A stretch of 28,693 nucleotides of DNA from M3007 sp046160345 (GCA_046160345.1 JBJXGO010000294.1:1-28693); one strand, 5' to 3'; shown: positions 17,304-25,825, numbered from the stretch's first letter. Numbers and translations: made by a program. Notes: a model not told the origin generated them from the letters alone.

Positions 17304-19562
17304 ATGTTTAATACAATGACCAATCTCAGGCTTATTCAGACTTTATACCTCTTGCTCGGCATCCTGTTTTCCAATCTCCTGACTGCGCAGATCTACCGTC
17401 CTTCAGCTGGTATTGAAACCAGGGTGAACACCCTGCTCGCCCAAATGACCCTGGACGAAAAAATTGGTCAACTCACTCTTTACACCACCGATTGGGGCGC
17501 CACAGGGCCTACCATTCGTGAAGGCTACAAAAACGACATCCGAAGCGGTGCCTGCGGCAATTTGTTCAACAGCCACACCACCCAGTTCGTGCACGAGCTG
17601 CAAAAAGTGGCCGTTGAAGAAACCCGCCTGAAAATCCCGCTTCTTTTTGGCTACGACGTAATTCACGGATACAAAACCATTTTCCCCATCCCGCTCGGCG
17701 AGGCGGCCAGCTGGGATTTGGAAGCAATAGAAAAATCTGCCCGTGTAGCTGCAACCGAAGCAAGCGCAGCAGGCCTGAACTGGACCTTTGCGCCCATGGT
17801 GGACATTGGTCGCGACCCGCGCTGGGGCCGCGTAATGGAAGGCGCGGGCGAAGACACCTGGCTTGGTTGTCGGATCGCGGAAGCTCGAGTGCGCGGTATC
17901 CAGGGCAAAAAAATTTCGGATACGGATGCCATGCTCGCTTGTGTGAAACATTTTGCAGCGTATGGCGCCCCAATTGCCGGCAGAGAGTACAACACGGTAG
18001 ATATGAGCGAACGCTTTTTGCGCGACTACTTCCTGCCACCCTATGAAGCCGCGGTAAAAGCAGGAGCCGCTACTGTAATGACCTCGTTCAATGATTATGA
18101 CGGAGTGCCGGCATCTGGCAATAAGTTTTTGTTAGACAATATCTTGCGCAAAGAATGGGGCTTTCAAGGATTTGTTGTGACGGATTACACCAGCATCAAT
18201 GAAATGGTGAATCACGGGGTGGTAGCTGACGATAAAGAGGCGGGCGAACTGGCCTTAACTGCCGGGGTGGACATGGATATGCAAGGCGCGGTTTATCAGC
18301 GGTTTTTGAAAAAATCGGTACTTGAAGGCAAGGTAACGCAGCAGCAAATAGACCAGGCTGTTAGGCGGGTACTGCAGTTGAAATTTGACCTGGGCTTGTT
18401 TGAAGACCCCTATAAATACTGCAATTCCGAACGCGAAAAAAAGACCCTCCTGGCACCGGAACACCGTGCCGCAGCCAGAGATGTAGCGCGAAAATCCATC
18501 GTGTTGCTTAAGAATGAAAGCCAGGTATTGCCCTTGAAGAAGGATCAAAAAATCGCGCTCATTGGTCCACTGGCGTATAACAAAAGCGAACTCATCGGCA
18601 ACTGGAACGGGGCCGGAAATGCAGACGATTGCATTCCGCTGGCTGATGGAATTCAACGAATAAACAGTAAAACCGTATATGCGAAAGGCTGCGAAATTGA
18701 GGGCGACGACAAATCAGGCTTTGACGAGGCCATCAAATCAGCGCAACAGGCTGATGTGGTCGTGGTCGTTGTGGGCGAAAAAGCCATGATGAGCGGAGAA
18801 GCCGCCGCCCGGGCAGAACTCGGACTGCCCGGCGTACAAGAAGCATTAGTGCTTGAACTTTGTAAAACCGGGAAGCCAGTCGTAGTGATTTTGATGAATG
18901 GCAGGCCGCTTGTCATTCCGCGTATTGCAGAAAAAGCTGCAGCAATCCTCGAAACCTGGTGGTTGGGCACTGAAGCAGGCAATGCCATTGCAGATGTGCT
19001 TTTCGGGGCATACAACCCTTCGGGCAAACTCCCCATGACGTTCCCACGCACCGTAGGCCAGGTTCCTGTTTATTACAATTACAAAAACACGGGCCGCCCC
19101 TATGACCCCAATTCAAAGTGGACCAGCAAATACATTGACGAGCAAAATAGCCCACAATGGCCCTTCGGGTTCGGGCTGAGTTATACAACGTTCAGTTATG
19201 GGCAACCAAAGGTGGAAGTGCTGAACTCAGGCGGTGACTTTAAGTCACCACCTGACTCCTATACTGCGCTGCTGACCGTTACGGTTAGTTTGAAAAACAC
19301 CGGAAAACTCCCTGGGGAGGAAGTTGCCCAACTGTATGTCCGTGACCTTGTTGGTTCCGTAACCCGCCCGGTAAAAGAATTGAAAGGCTTTCAAAAAGTG
19401 ATGCTTCAGCCCGGTGAAACCCGTGAATTGAAATTTACCCTAAGCGAAAAAGACCTGAGTTTTTACCGGCGGGATATGACGTTTGGGATGGAACCCGGGG
19501 AGTATGAAATCATGGTGGGCGGGAATTCTGAGGTATTGAAAAGCCTGAAAATTAGATTGTAA
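17304..19562 (+). CDS. GH3 beta-glucosidase, BglX-like, exported
   Basis: A 752-residue GH3 enzyme that releases glucose from the non-reducing end of beta-gluco-oligosaccharides. Order: signal peptide (to about residue 29, NLLTAQ); (beta/alpha)8 domain with MTLDEKIGQL, GYDVIHGYKTIFPIPLG, DIGRDPRWGR, CVKHFAAYG and GFVVTDY, where Asp294 is the expected nucleophile; alpha/beta sandwich domain with the MMSGEAAARAELGLPGVQ block, whose Glu499 is the likely acid/base; and a C-terminal FN3-like domain (FGFGLSYTTF onward). An ATG 12 bases downstream is an alternative start. It is divergent from the Uma2 gene (68 bp apart) and 85 bp before susC. In context it probably acts in the periplasm on beta-1,2-gluco-oligosaccharides such as sophorose, though linkage preference cannot be read from the sequence. 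Confidence 0.92.
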   Translation: MFNTMTNLRLIQTLYLLLGILFSNLLTAQIYRPSAGIETRVNTLLAQMTLDEKIGQLTLYTTDWGATGPTIREGYKNDIRSGACGNLFNSHTTQFVHELQKVAVEETRLKIPLLFGYDVIHGYKTIFPIPLGEAASWDLEAIEKSARVAATEASAAGLNWTFAPMVDIGRDPRWGRVMEGAGEDTWLGCRIAEARVRGIQGKKISDTDAMLACVKHFAAYGAPIAGREYNTVDMSERFLRDYFLPPYEAAVKAGAATVMTSFNDYDGVPASGNKFLLDNILRKEWGFQGFVVTDYTSINEMVNHGVVADDKEAGELALTAGVDMDMQGAVYQRFLKKSVLEGKVTQQQIDQAVRRVLQLKFDLGLFEDPYKYCNSEREKKTLLAPEHRAAARDVARKSIVLLKNESQVLPLKKDQKIALIGPLAYNKSELIGNWNGAGNADDCIPLADGIQRINSKTVYAKGCEIEGDDKSGFDEAIKSAQQADVVVVVVGEKAMMSGEAAARAELGLPGVQEALVLELCKTGKPVVVILMNGRPLVIPRIAEKAAAILETWWLGTEAGNAIADVLFGAYNPSGKLPMTFPRTVGQVPVYYNYKNTGRPYDPNSKWTSKYIDEQNSPQWPFGFGLSYTTFSYGQPKVEVLNSGGDFKSPPDSYTALLTVTVSLKNTGKLPGEEVAQLYVRDLVGSVTRPVKELKGFQKVMLQPGETRELKFTLSEKDLSFYRRDMTFGMEPGEYEIMVGGNSEVLKSLKIRL

Positions 19563-19564
19563 GT

Positions 19565-19597
19565 AACGTGTGAGTAATAAGTTATTATTCACACGTT
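19565..19597 (+). terminator. Long, nearly perfect inverted repeat between GH3 and susC
   Basis: AACGTGTGA (19565-19573) pairs with TCACACGTT (19589-19597); a G-T pair and TAATAA/TTATTA extend it to the centre at 19581, giving about 15 bp in RNA with a 3-base loop. It begins two bases after the GH3 stop. There is no U-run after it, so partial termination, mRNA end protection or a protein-binding site are all possible. Confidence 0.5.
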
Positions 19598-19647
19598 CCT
19601 AAACCAAGTGCGCCAAAGTTTCCGAAAAACAATTCAAACGATTTATT

Positions 19648-22581
19648 ATGAAGCAATTGTACAAAAAAAATTACTTGTTAGGGCTACTGTTCTGCCTGAT
19701 TGTAGGTTCGGCATTTGCCCAAAACCGCATTACTGGCCGGGTTTCTGATACGGCAACTGGAGATCCGCTTATCGGTGCCTCCGTGATTGAAAAAGGGACC
19801 ACCAATGGTACAATCACAGATTTTAATGGCAATTACGCACTAACTGTTCAACGCTTGGATGCCGTTCTAACCGTAAATTATACGGGTTATAATTCCCTGG
19901 ATATTTCAATTTCAGGACGTACGCAAGTGGATATTTCAATGGCAGAAAGTCCTGGAGTATTTGACGAAATCATAGTGGTAGGCTACGGGGTTCAGCGCAA
20001 AAGCGATCATACCGGCGCTGTGGGAACGGTGAAAGCCAAAGACATTGAACGGATACCGGTCGCTTCTGTAGAGCAGGCACTTCAAGGCAAGCTGGCGGGC
20101 GTGTATGTATCGCCTGCAAGCGGAGAACCAGGACGGGGAGCTACCGTGCGTATCCGGGGCACCGGCACCTTCAACAACGCAAGTCCGATTTACGTGGTGG
20201 ACGGGATGATATTGGAAGACATCTCGTTTGTGAACCCGCAAGATGTGGCCAGTGTAGAAGTGTTGAAAGACGCTTCGGCTACGGCTATATACGGCAACCG
20301 AGGCTCCAATGGTGTCATCATCATCACCACAAAACGTGGCACAGAAGGGCGAAAAGCCCTGGTTACCTTCAGCAGTTACTATGGCAATCAACAAATTGCC
20401 AAAAAACTCTCCCTTGCCAATGCCTCCCAATTCGCCGAGATGTACAACGAATTGCAGGGCAACACGACCACTTTCCCCGATCCCGCTGCCCTCGGTGCGG
20501 GCACTGACTGGCAGGATGTGGCTTTTAGAGATGCTCCTATTGCCAATGCTCAATTGAGCGTGAACGGTGTTTGGAAAAAACTCAACTATAATGTTTCCGG
20601 AAATTATTTTAACCAACAGGGAATATTGGAAAAAACGGGCTTCGATCGATATACCGGGCGTTTCAACGGCGAATACCCCATCTTGAAAAACCTTAAAATT
20701 GGCACTAATCTGGCTTATTCTACCGACTTTCGGAAAAGCACGGGCGGTAGTGTGCTGGGCGGCATTTATCGGATGCCACACATTTATGCTGAATTTGACA
20801 GCACGGGCAAATTTTCAGACCCAACCAAGTTCGGCCAATCTATCGGCAACCCGGCTGCTGATTTGTTTTACAAAAGCGACCAAAACACGCGCGTGAATCG
20901 CTGGGTGGGTACCCTGCATGTAGATTGGACGTTTTTGAAAAATTTTACCTTCAGAACCAACTTGGGTTTTGACAACCACGACGAGCATTTCTACTACTTT
21001 GAACCGATTTTCATGGTCACTTCCTCGCAGCTCAACAACATCGAACGGACCACCCGTGATACTACCAGAGAGCGAACCTGGCTCTGGGAAAACACCTTGA
21101 ATTACAATAAGGAGTGGGAAAACCTGCGCCTCAATGTAATGGCAGGCCAATCGGCGCAGGAATATACTTATGGGAAACGCTCCTTCCTGGGTGGTATGCT
21201 GGCCCCCAATGGTGATAACAAGCGTGAATGGGCGATGATGAGTTATCTCTCCCGCGTCAATGCTACTTTTTTTGACCGCTATTTATTCACTGCTTCCCTT
21301 CGGGCCGATGGCTCTTCTCGTTTTCCAAAAAACAGCCGTTGGGGTTATTATCCATCTGTTGCTGCTGGCTGGAATATTACGCAAGAACCCTTTATGCAGG
21401 GCCAAAAAATATTTGACCGCTTGAAACTCCGCGCTTCATGGGGTATTACCGGCAATGACAAAACCCAGCTTTATCCTTCGCTGGGCATTATCACCGACGA
21501 ATTGTACAGTGCATTTGGCGATACCATTCAGCCGGGCGCCAGTCTGATTAATTACGCCAACGGCAAGGTGCGTTGGGAAACAACAAGACAGACCGACGTA
21601 GGACTTGAATTTGCACTGCTTGATGGGCGTTTTAATGCAGAAATAGATTGGTATCAGCGGTTTACCTTTGATATTTTGAGCACTTTGCCCATCCCGGATT
21701 ATGTTGGTTCAGGCAGCTTCCCGGTGGTGAACTCTGCTCAAATCAAGAACACAGGCTGGGATTTTACCTTGCAATGGCGCGAAACAAAAGGCAAAATTTC
21801 TTACAATCTGGGCGCAATTCTTTCTCCTGTCAAAAATGAAGTGGAGAAGATAAACGAGGGCAAATCGGAGATCTTTGACGCCCAAACGGGACAAGGCGAT
21901 TTTGCGACACGGACTACCATCGGTTCGCCTATTGGCGCGTTTTATGGCTATCAAGTGGCCGGAGTTTTTCAAAACGCCGATGAGATCGCCGCTTTGCCAA
22001 AATTTGGAAGTGAAAAACCGGGCGATTTCCGCTTTGCCGATCTCAACGGCGATGGTAAACTTGACGCGGCTGATCGTACCTATCTCGGCAGCCCCATTCC
22101 TACTTTGACCTACGGGTTTACCGCATGGTTAGAAGTTTTTGGATTTGACTTTGCCGCCGATTTTTTCGGCGTAAAAGGCAATAAGGTGGTGAATTCCAAG
22201 GCGGTAGCCCGCTTCGATACACCCAATTGGGAAACACTTTGGTACGACAATCGCTGGACAGGCGAAGGCAGCAGCAACACAGTACCCAGGGTAACCAACG
22301 GTGGCCACAATTATCGAATGTCCAGTTTTTTGGTAGAAGACGGCGCCTTTTTCCGCCTGCGAAGTGTGGTGCTCGGCTATTCCCTGCCCAAACGCTGGGT
22401 CTCCAACATTGGCATGAGTCGTGCCCGATTTTATGCCAGTGGCACGAACTTATGGACCAAACAAGCTTATTCAGGCTACACTCCGGAATTTCCCAACGAC
22501 AGCCAGTTCAGGGCTGGCATAGACAATCTCAGTTACCCCATGAGCAAAACGATGCTGCTGGGATTGGATGTAACTTTTTAA
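19648..22581 (+). CDS. SusC-family TonB-linked outer-membrane transporter
   Basis: A 977-residue SusC/RagA-type transporter that imports oligosaccharides through the outer membrane with its SusD lid. Order: signal peptide (1-24, GSAFA/Q); carboxypeptidase-regulatory-like domain (about 26-105, ITGRVSDTATGDPLIGASV); TonB-box-like DEIIVVGYG (106-114), the usual SusC motif; plug domain (about 118-230, VEQALQGKLAGVYV, VRIRGTGTFNNASPIYVVDG, VEVLKDASATAIYG, SNGVIIITTKRG); and the barrel, ending LLGLDVTF. Its position after GH3 and before SusD is the classical PUL order. Size and motifs are typical and the frame is intact. The substrate is inferred from the neighbouring hydrolases. Confidence 0.96.
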   Translation: MKQLYKKNYLLGLLFCLIVGSAFAQNRITGRVSDTATGDPLIGASVIEKGTTNGTITDFNGNYALTVQRLDAVLTVNYTGYNSLDISISGRTQVDISMAESPGVFDEIIVVGYGVQRKSDHTGAVGTVKAKDIERIPVASVEQALQGKLAGVYVSPASGEPGRGATVRIRGTGTFNNASPIYVVDGMILEDISFVNPQDVASVEVLKDASATAIYGNRGSNGVIIITTKRGTEGRKALVTFSSYYGNQQIAKKLSLANASQFAEMYNELQGNTTTFPDPAALGAGTDWQDVAFRDAPIANAQLSVNGVWKKLNYNVSGNYFNQQGILEKTGFDRYTGRFNGEYPILKNLKIGTNLAYSTDFRKSTGGSVLGGIYRMPHIYAEFDSTGKFSDPTKFGQSIGNPAADLFYKSDQNTRVNRWVGTLHVDWTFLKNFTFRTNLGFDNHDEHFYYFEPIFMVTSSQLNNIERTTRDTTRERTWLWENTLNYNKEWENLRLNVMAGQSAQEYTYGKRSFLGGMLAPNGDNKREWAMMSYLSRVNATFFDRYLFTASLRADGSSRFPKNSRWGYYPSVAAGWNITQEPFMQGQKIFDRLKLRASWGITGNDKTQLYPSLGIITDELYSAFGDTIQPGASLINYANGKVRWETTRQTDVGLEFALLDGRFNAEIDWYQRFTFDILSTLPIPDYVGSGSFPVVNSAQIKNTGWDFTLQWRETKGKISYNLGAILSPVKNEVEKINEGKSEIFDAQTGQGDFATRTTIGSPIGAFYGYQVAGVFQNADEIAALPKFGSEKPGDFRFADLNGDGKLDAADRTYLGSPIPTLTYGFTAWLEVFGFDFAADFFGVKGNKVVNSKAVARFDTPNWETLWYDNRWTGEGSSNTVPRVTNGGHNYRMSSFLVEDGAFFRLRSVVLGYSLPKRWVSNIGMSRARFYASGTNLWTKQAYSGYTPEFPNDSQFRAGIDNLSYPMSKTMLLGLDVTF

Positions 22582-22594
22582 ATATCAATTGCTT

Positions 22595-22627
22595 AGACCT
22601 CGTAGGTTTTCAAAACCTACGAGGTCT
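22595..22627. repeat. 33-bp palindromic repeat, copy 1 (between susC and susD)
   Basis: Arms AGACCTCGTAGGTTTT and AAAACCTACGAGGTCT are perfect inverted repeats around a single C. It fills most of the gap between the susC stop and the susD start, so it will be transcribed and could form a 3' stem-loop that lowers or sets apart susD expression. Confidence 0.9.
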
Positions 22628-22645
22628 GGGATAAATAAAATAGAC

Positions 22646-24136
22646 ATGCGCACACCATTCAAATCACTCATCGCAGCAGCTTTTTTGCTGCTTACTGCCA
22701 CCAATTGCCAGAAAGATTTCCTTGACCGCAAACCACCAGGCGAGCTGACATTTGAGGAGTTTTTTCTGACTGCTTTACACGCCGAACAGGCCACCAATGC
22801 AGTCTATGAGCAATTCCGAAATTTTGATTGCATTGCCTTGCCCTACATTGCCTGTACCGATGTTTTAAGTGATGATGCCGACAAAGGTTCCACAGCCAAC
22901 GACGCTCCCTTGATGAGCGATCTCGACAATTTCACGATGGACGCCACCAACCCATTTGTTGCACCCGTGTACAAGGGTTATTATCGTGCCATTGCAAGGG
23001 CTAATATTGCCATTGAGAACATTCCAAACATAGAAATGGATGCTGCTACGCGCGAGCGATTGATAGGGGAGTGCAAATTTCTGAGAGCCTACAGTTACTA
23101 CCTTCTCGTGCAGTGGTTCGGTGATTTGGCCCTGATTACGAAGACCTTGCAGGGAGAGGAGTATTATGCTCAAACCCGTAGTCCTAAAGAAACGGTATAT
23201 ACTCAAATAGAAACGGATCTGAAGGAGGCGATTGCAGTGTTGAAGGAGAAAAACGAGTATGCTCCGGCAGATTTGGGCCGCGCAACCAAAGGTGCTGCAC
23301 GCGGCCTGCTCGCCAAATTGTACATGATCAAAAAAGACTGGGCCAATGCAGAAATGCAGTGCATGGACATCATCGCTTCTAACCAATATAGTCTGCTGCC
23401 CAGGTATGCCGACAACTTTTTGCCCGTAGGTGAAAACGGTACAGAATCTGTTTTTGAACTCCAGGCGGTGGCCTTGGAAACCCAACAAGCTGCAGGACCG
23501 GGTTCATCTCCTTTCAATATGGTGCAAGGCGTTCGGGGAGTTCCCAACCTTGGCTGGGGCTTCAACCGGCCTTCCGACAACCTCGTTACCTCCTATGAAA
23601 ACGGAGACCCGCGCCGCGAAGCAACCGTTATTTACGTGGGCGAAATTCTCCCGGATGGCTCCACTCAGGTGCAGGACAACCCAGAAATAATCAACGAGCG
23701 TTTCAATCAAAAAGCATGGGTGCCTGCCCATCCCGGGTTGCAGGATAATGGCCCGGGGAATATTCGCATAATTAGATATTCGGATATATTGTTACTGGCT
23801 GCCGAGGCTAAAAACGAGTTGGGAAAACCTGCTGAAGCCCTTGTTTTGATCAACCAGGTGCGCAAACGCGCCAGAGGTACCAATAGTTTTATCCTGCCAG
23901 ATGTGACCGTAACGGATCAAACCATGCTGCGCGAAAAAATTTATAAAGAGCGCAGGGTAGAATTGGCGATGGAGCAGCAGCGGTGGTTCGACCTTTTGCG
24001 CTGGGGTCGTGCAGGAACAGTCATGCAGGCTGTCGGGAAAACAAATTTCACCCCCGGAAAACACGAATTGCTTCCAATACCTCAAACCGAAATTGACTTG
24101 ACGAGCGGAAGGATTACGCAAAATCCAATGTATTGA
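22646..24136 (+). CDS. SusD/RagB-family surface glycan-binding lipoprotein
   Basis: A 496-residue SusD homologue, the lid of the SusC transporter that binds the oligosaccharide at the cell surface. The ATG at 22646 was chosen because it opens a lipoprotein signal (SLIAAAFLLLTATNC, Cys21); upstream codons in frame run through the palindromic repeat. The -1 residue of the lipobox is Asn, which is unusual. CQKD after cleavage resembles the Bacteroidota lipoprotein export signal. Family signs: FLDRKPPGELTFEEFF, FLRAYSYYLLVQWFGD, tetratricopeptide-like helices (AKLYMIKKDWANAEMQ), IRYSDILLLAAEAKNELG, and KERRVELAMEQQRWFDLLRWGRA near the C terminus. It is the last gene of the PUL and is followed by a palindrome and a strong terminator. 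Confidence 0.95.
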   Translation: MRTPFKSLIAAAFLLLTATNCQKDFLDRKPPGELTFEEFFLTALHAEQATNAVYEQFRNFDCIALPYIACTDVLSDDADKGSTANDAPLMSDLDNFTMDATNPFVAPVYKGYYRAIARANIAIENIPNIEMDAATRERLIGECKFLRAYSYYLLVQWFGDLALITKTLQGEEYYAQTRSPKETVYTQIETDLKEAIAVLKEKNEYAPADLGRATKGAARGLLAKLYMIKKDWANAEMQCMDIIASNQYSLLPRYADNFLPVGENGTESVFELQAVALETQQAAGPGSSPFNMVQGVRGVPNLGWGFNRPSDNLVTSYENGDPRREATVIYVGEILPDGSTQVQDNPEIINERFNQKAWVPAHPGLQDNGPGNIRIIRYSDILLLAAEAKNELGKPAEALVLINQVRKRARGTNSFILPDVTVTDQTMLREKIYKERRVELAMEQQRWFDLLRWGRAGTVMQAVGKTNFTPGKHELLPIPQTEIDLTSGRITQNPMY

Positions 24137-24143
24137 GGGCTTC

Positions 24144-24176
24144 AAACCTCGTAGGTTTTTAAAACCTACGAGGTTT
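24144..24176. repeat. 33-bp palindromic repeat, copy 2 (after susD)
   Basis: Arms AAACCTCGTAGGTTTT and AAAACCTACGAGGTTT are perfect inverted repeats around a single T. It lies 7 bp after the susD stop and 22 bp before the terminator stem. Confidence 0.92.
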
Positions 24177-24198
24177 AGAGTAAAGAAACAATCTCAGC

Positions 24199-24234
24199 AT
24201 AGCCGGACGACCCAAATCGCCCGGCTATTTTTTT
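24199..24234 (+). terminator. Rho-independent terminator of the PUL
   Basis: ATAGCCGG (24199-24206) pairs with CCGGCTAT (24221-24228), with an inner CGA/TCG pairing and a 6-base loop, followed directly by a run of T residues to 24234. It marks the end of the locus. Confidence 0.85.
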
Positions 24235-24620
24235 ACAACTGGGTACGGGTGATATATCTTCATAGTTTTTGTAGAACTAATAAAAAAAGATTTTATCGGG
24301 GTTACCCCTTGGTTTGTTATCCGTGTATCCCTCAGGTTGATAAAAAGCTAAAATAGAAATTGAAAAAAAATGACGGGAAAATAAAATTGAATATCGGTGT
24401 TAAAAAAATTTTAGCAATGTGTTGATTGACAATACTTTATAAGTAATTTATTTTATTATATATAAATTTTTTCTCGAATAAAAAGCGTTAAAATTTTATC
24501 CCTTCAAAATCTTTTGCGCAATTCAAAAAAACTTAGGGCGTTTTTATGGGGTAATTCAGCGAGCAATTCAGCGCAATCTTCCAGTTAATCCAATAGCTCT
24601 TTATCCATAAGATTGTTCGC

Positions 24621-24649
24621 CAGCAGGCCTCCCCCCCCATAGCCTGTTG
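24621..24649 (+). other. Stem-loop with a C8 loop
   Basis: CAGCAGGC (24621-24628) pairs with GCCTGTTG (24642-24649), one pair being G-U, around a 13-base loop containing eight consecutive C (24631-24638). The run could vary in length by slippage. Function is unknown. Confidence 0.4.
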
Positions 24650-24691
24650 TAATTATTTAAATTCAGCTACTTCAGTAAAGGTTAAGTCTTG

Positions 24692-24707
24692 TCAGGTATT
24701 GACCTGA
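24692..24707. promoter_or_regulatory. Palindrome over the predicted promoter of the DUF4382 gene
   Basis: TCAGGT, a 4-base spacer and ACCTGA form a perfect inverted repeat 70 bp upstream of the ATG. It covers the predicted -33 TTG (24699-24701), a position that suits a repressor site. The operator role is inferred. Confidence 0.4.
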
Positions 24708-24727
24708 TGGCACCTGGAATTGTTTTG
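24699..24727 (+). promoter_or_regulatory. Possible promoter for the DUF4382 lipoprotein gene
   Basis: TTG (24699-24701), 18 bases, then TTGTTTTG (24720-24727), one mismatch from TAnnTTTG. This would give a leader of about 45 nt. Confidence 0.3.
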
Positions 24728-24777
24728 CTACAACCATATTTCATTCAGTTTATCATCTTAACCAAACACATTTTCTC

Positions 24778-25725
24778 ATGACACTCTCAAAATTGCATCC
24801 GATTATGCTAGCCATGTTTGCTGGCGCTTTACTTTTTTTCGTCGCTTGCGATAAAGACGACAATCCAGACAATACCCGTGGAGAACTTAACCTTGAAATT
24901 ACCGATGGCCCATCGGACGACCCGAATGTAAAAGCGGTTTTTGTTACCATTGCCGAAGTCAAAGTAGATGGACAGGCCTTCCCGGGCTTCAGCGGCAAAA
25001 AAACCATCAACCTTTTGGCATATCAACAAGGGGATGTTGCGGCACTTGGTTTGGGTGAGCTAGAGGCTGGCAGTTATCAAAATATCACATTGGTACTAGA
25101 TGCACAAACAGACGCTGGCGGAAACAGTCCTGGGTGCTACGTACAAACTTTCGACAACGCCAAACATGCGCTATCCGGCACGGCTTCGCATTCCATCACA
25201 GCTACGCAGAACTTTGTGGTAGCACAAGGCGCCCAAACCAATCTGGTCATTGATTTTGACCTGCGCAAATCCATTCAATACCAGAGTGGTAGCGGTTCGG
25301 ACCATTACGATTTTGTGGGAACCACAGATCTTCAGGCCGCAGTGCGCGTGGTTGTCAAAAGTGAGACCGGAAATGTTGGTGGAACCTGCCAAAACGGTAT
25401 CATAAACACGGAAAAAATTGTAGCTTATGTCTATAAAAAAGGCACGTACAATCGGGCCGTGGAAGTACAGTCCCAAAACGGGATTTCCTTCAAAAATGCC
25501 GTGTCAAGTTCGGAAGTGAGCAGCGATGGAACCTTCAAAGTCGCTTTTCTTGAAAGCGGGGACTACGAGATTTGCTTTGCAGCTTATAAAGACCTCACCG
25601 GCGATGATAAACTTGATTTTCAGGGAACACTCATCGTGAATAGCCTGATTGATCTGGGTAATCTTCAATTGGGCGCCAATGCCAACCTTCAATTAAACAT
25701 TACGGTAATTGGCATATTGCCGTAA
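24778..25725 (+). CDS. DUF4382 domain-containing lipoprotein, probably surface-exposed
   Basis: A 315-residue lipoprotein. The signal sequence ends in the lipobox FVAC with Cys24, followed by DKDDN; the K-D-D after the cysteine resembles the Bacteroidota lipoprotein export signal, which suggests display on the cell surface. Residues about 34-190 match DUF4382: GELNLEITDGPSDDPNVKAVFVTIAEVKVDG, the LLAYQQGDVAALGLGELEAGSYQNITLVLD block and DFDLRKSIQ. The rest (about 200-315) is a second beta-rich segment of unknown type (IVAYVYKKGTYNRAVEVQ, then DYEICFAAYKDLTGDDKLDFQG). DUF4382 has no established function; the family is widespread in Bacteroidota surface lipoproteins. The gene forms its own unit, with terminators on both sides. 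Confidence 0.85.
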   Translation: MTLSKLHPIMLAMFAGALLFFVACDKDDNPDNTRGELNLEITDGPSDDPNVKAVFVTIAEVKVDGQAFPGFSGKKTINLLAYQQGDVAALGLGELEAGSYQNITLVLDAQTDAGGNSPGCYVQTFDNAKHALSGTASHSITATQNFVVAQGAQTNLVIDFDLRKSIQYQSGSGSDHYDFVGTTDLQAAVRVVVKSETGNVGGTCQNGIINTEKIVAYVYKKGTYNRAVEVQSQNGISFKNAVSSSEVSSDGTFKVAFLESGDYEICFAAYKDLTGDDKLDFQGTLIVNSLIDLGNLQLGANANLQLNITVIGILP

Positions 25726-25751
25726 TAATCCAGGCTTTTGTTGTGCATAAG

Positions 25752-25783
25752 AGCAGGACGGCGGAAGCTGTCCTGCTTTTTTT
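25752..25783 (+). terminator. Rho-independent terminator of the DUF4382 gene
   Basis: AGCAGGAC (25752-25759) pairs perfectly with GTCCTGCT (25770-25777) around a 10-base loop and is followed by T residues to 25783. It lies 26 bp after the stop codon. Confidence 0.88.
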
Positions 25784-25792
25784 ATTGCGCCC

Positions 25793-25825
25793 AAACCTCG
25801 TAGGTTTTAAAAACCTACGAGGTTT
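25793..25825. repeat. 33-bp palindromic repeat, copy 3
   Basis: The arms are identical to copy 2 (AAACCTCGTAGGTTTT and its complement) around a single A. It lies 9 bp beyond the terminator and is followed by a T-run, so it could act as a second terminator. Confidence 0.92.

Larger units (their letters stand above)
24137..24777. other. Long intergenic region after the PUL
   Basis: This 641-bp gap contains palindrome copy 2 (24144-24176), a strong terminator (24199-24234), a very AT-rich stretch (about 24240-24520), a stem-loop with a C8 loop (24621-24649), and a palindrome at a predicted promoter (24692-24727). No coding frame or tRNA is apparent. A TTGACA-17-TATTTT pattern in the AT-rich part resembles an E. 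coli promoter but is probably accidental. Confidence 0.6.

Noticed and set aside
19936..20781. 281-codon minus-strand frame opposite susC
   Set aside because: It is antisense to strongly conserved SusC plug motifs and shows no family signature.
22589..22645. Upstream in-frame extension of susD
   Set aside because: The extra residues are encoded by the palindromic repeat and would bury the lipoprotein signal peptide.
24427..24455. TTGACA, 17 bases, TATTTT pattern resembling an E. coli sigma70 promoter
   Set aside because: It lies in a very AT-rich stretch over 300 bp from the next gene, and Bacteroidota promoters use a different consensus.
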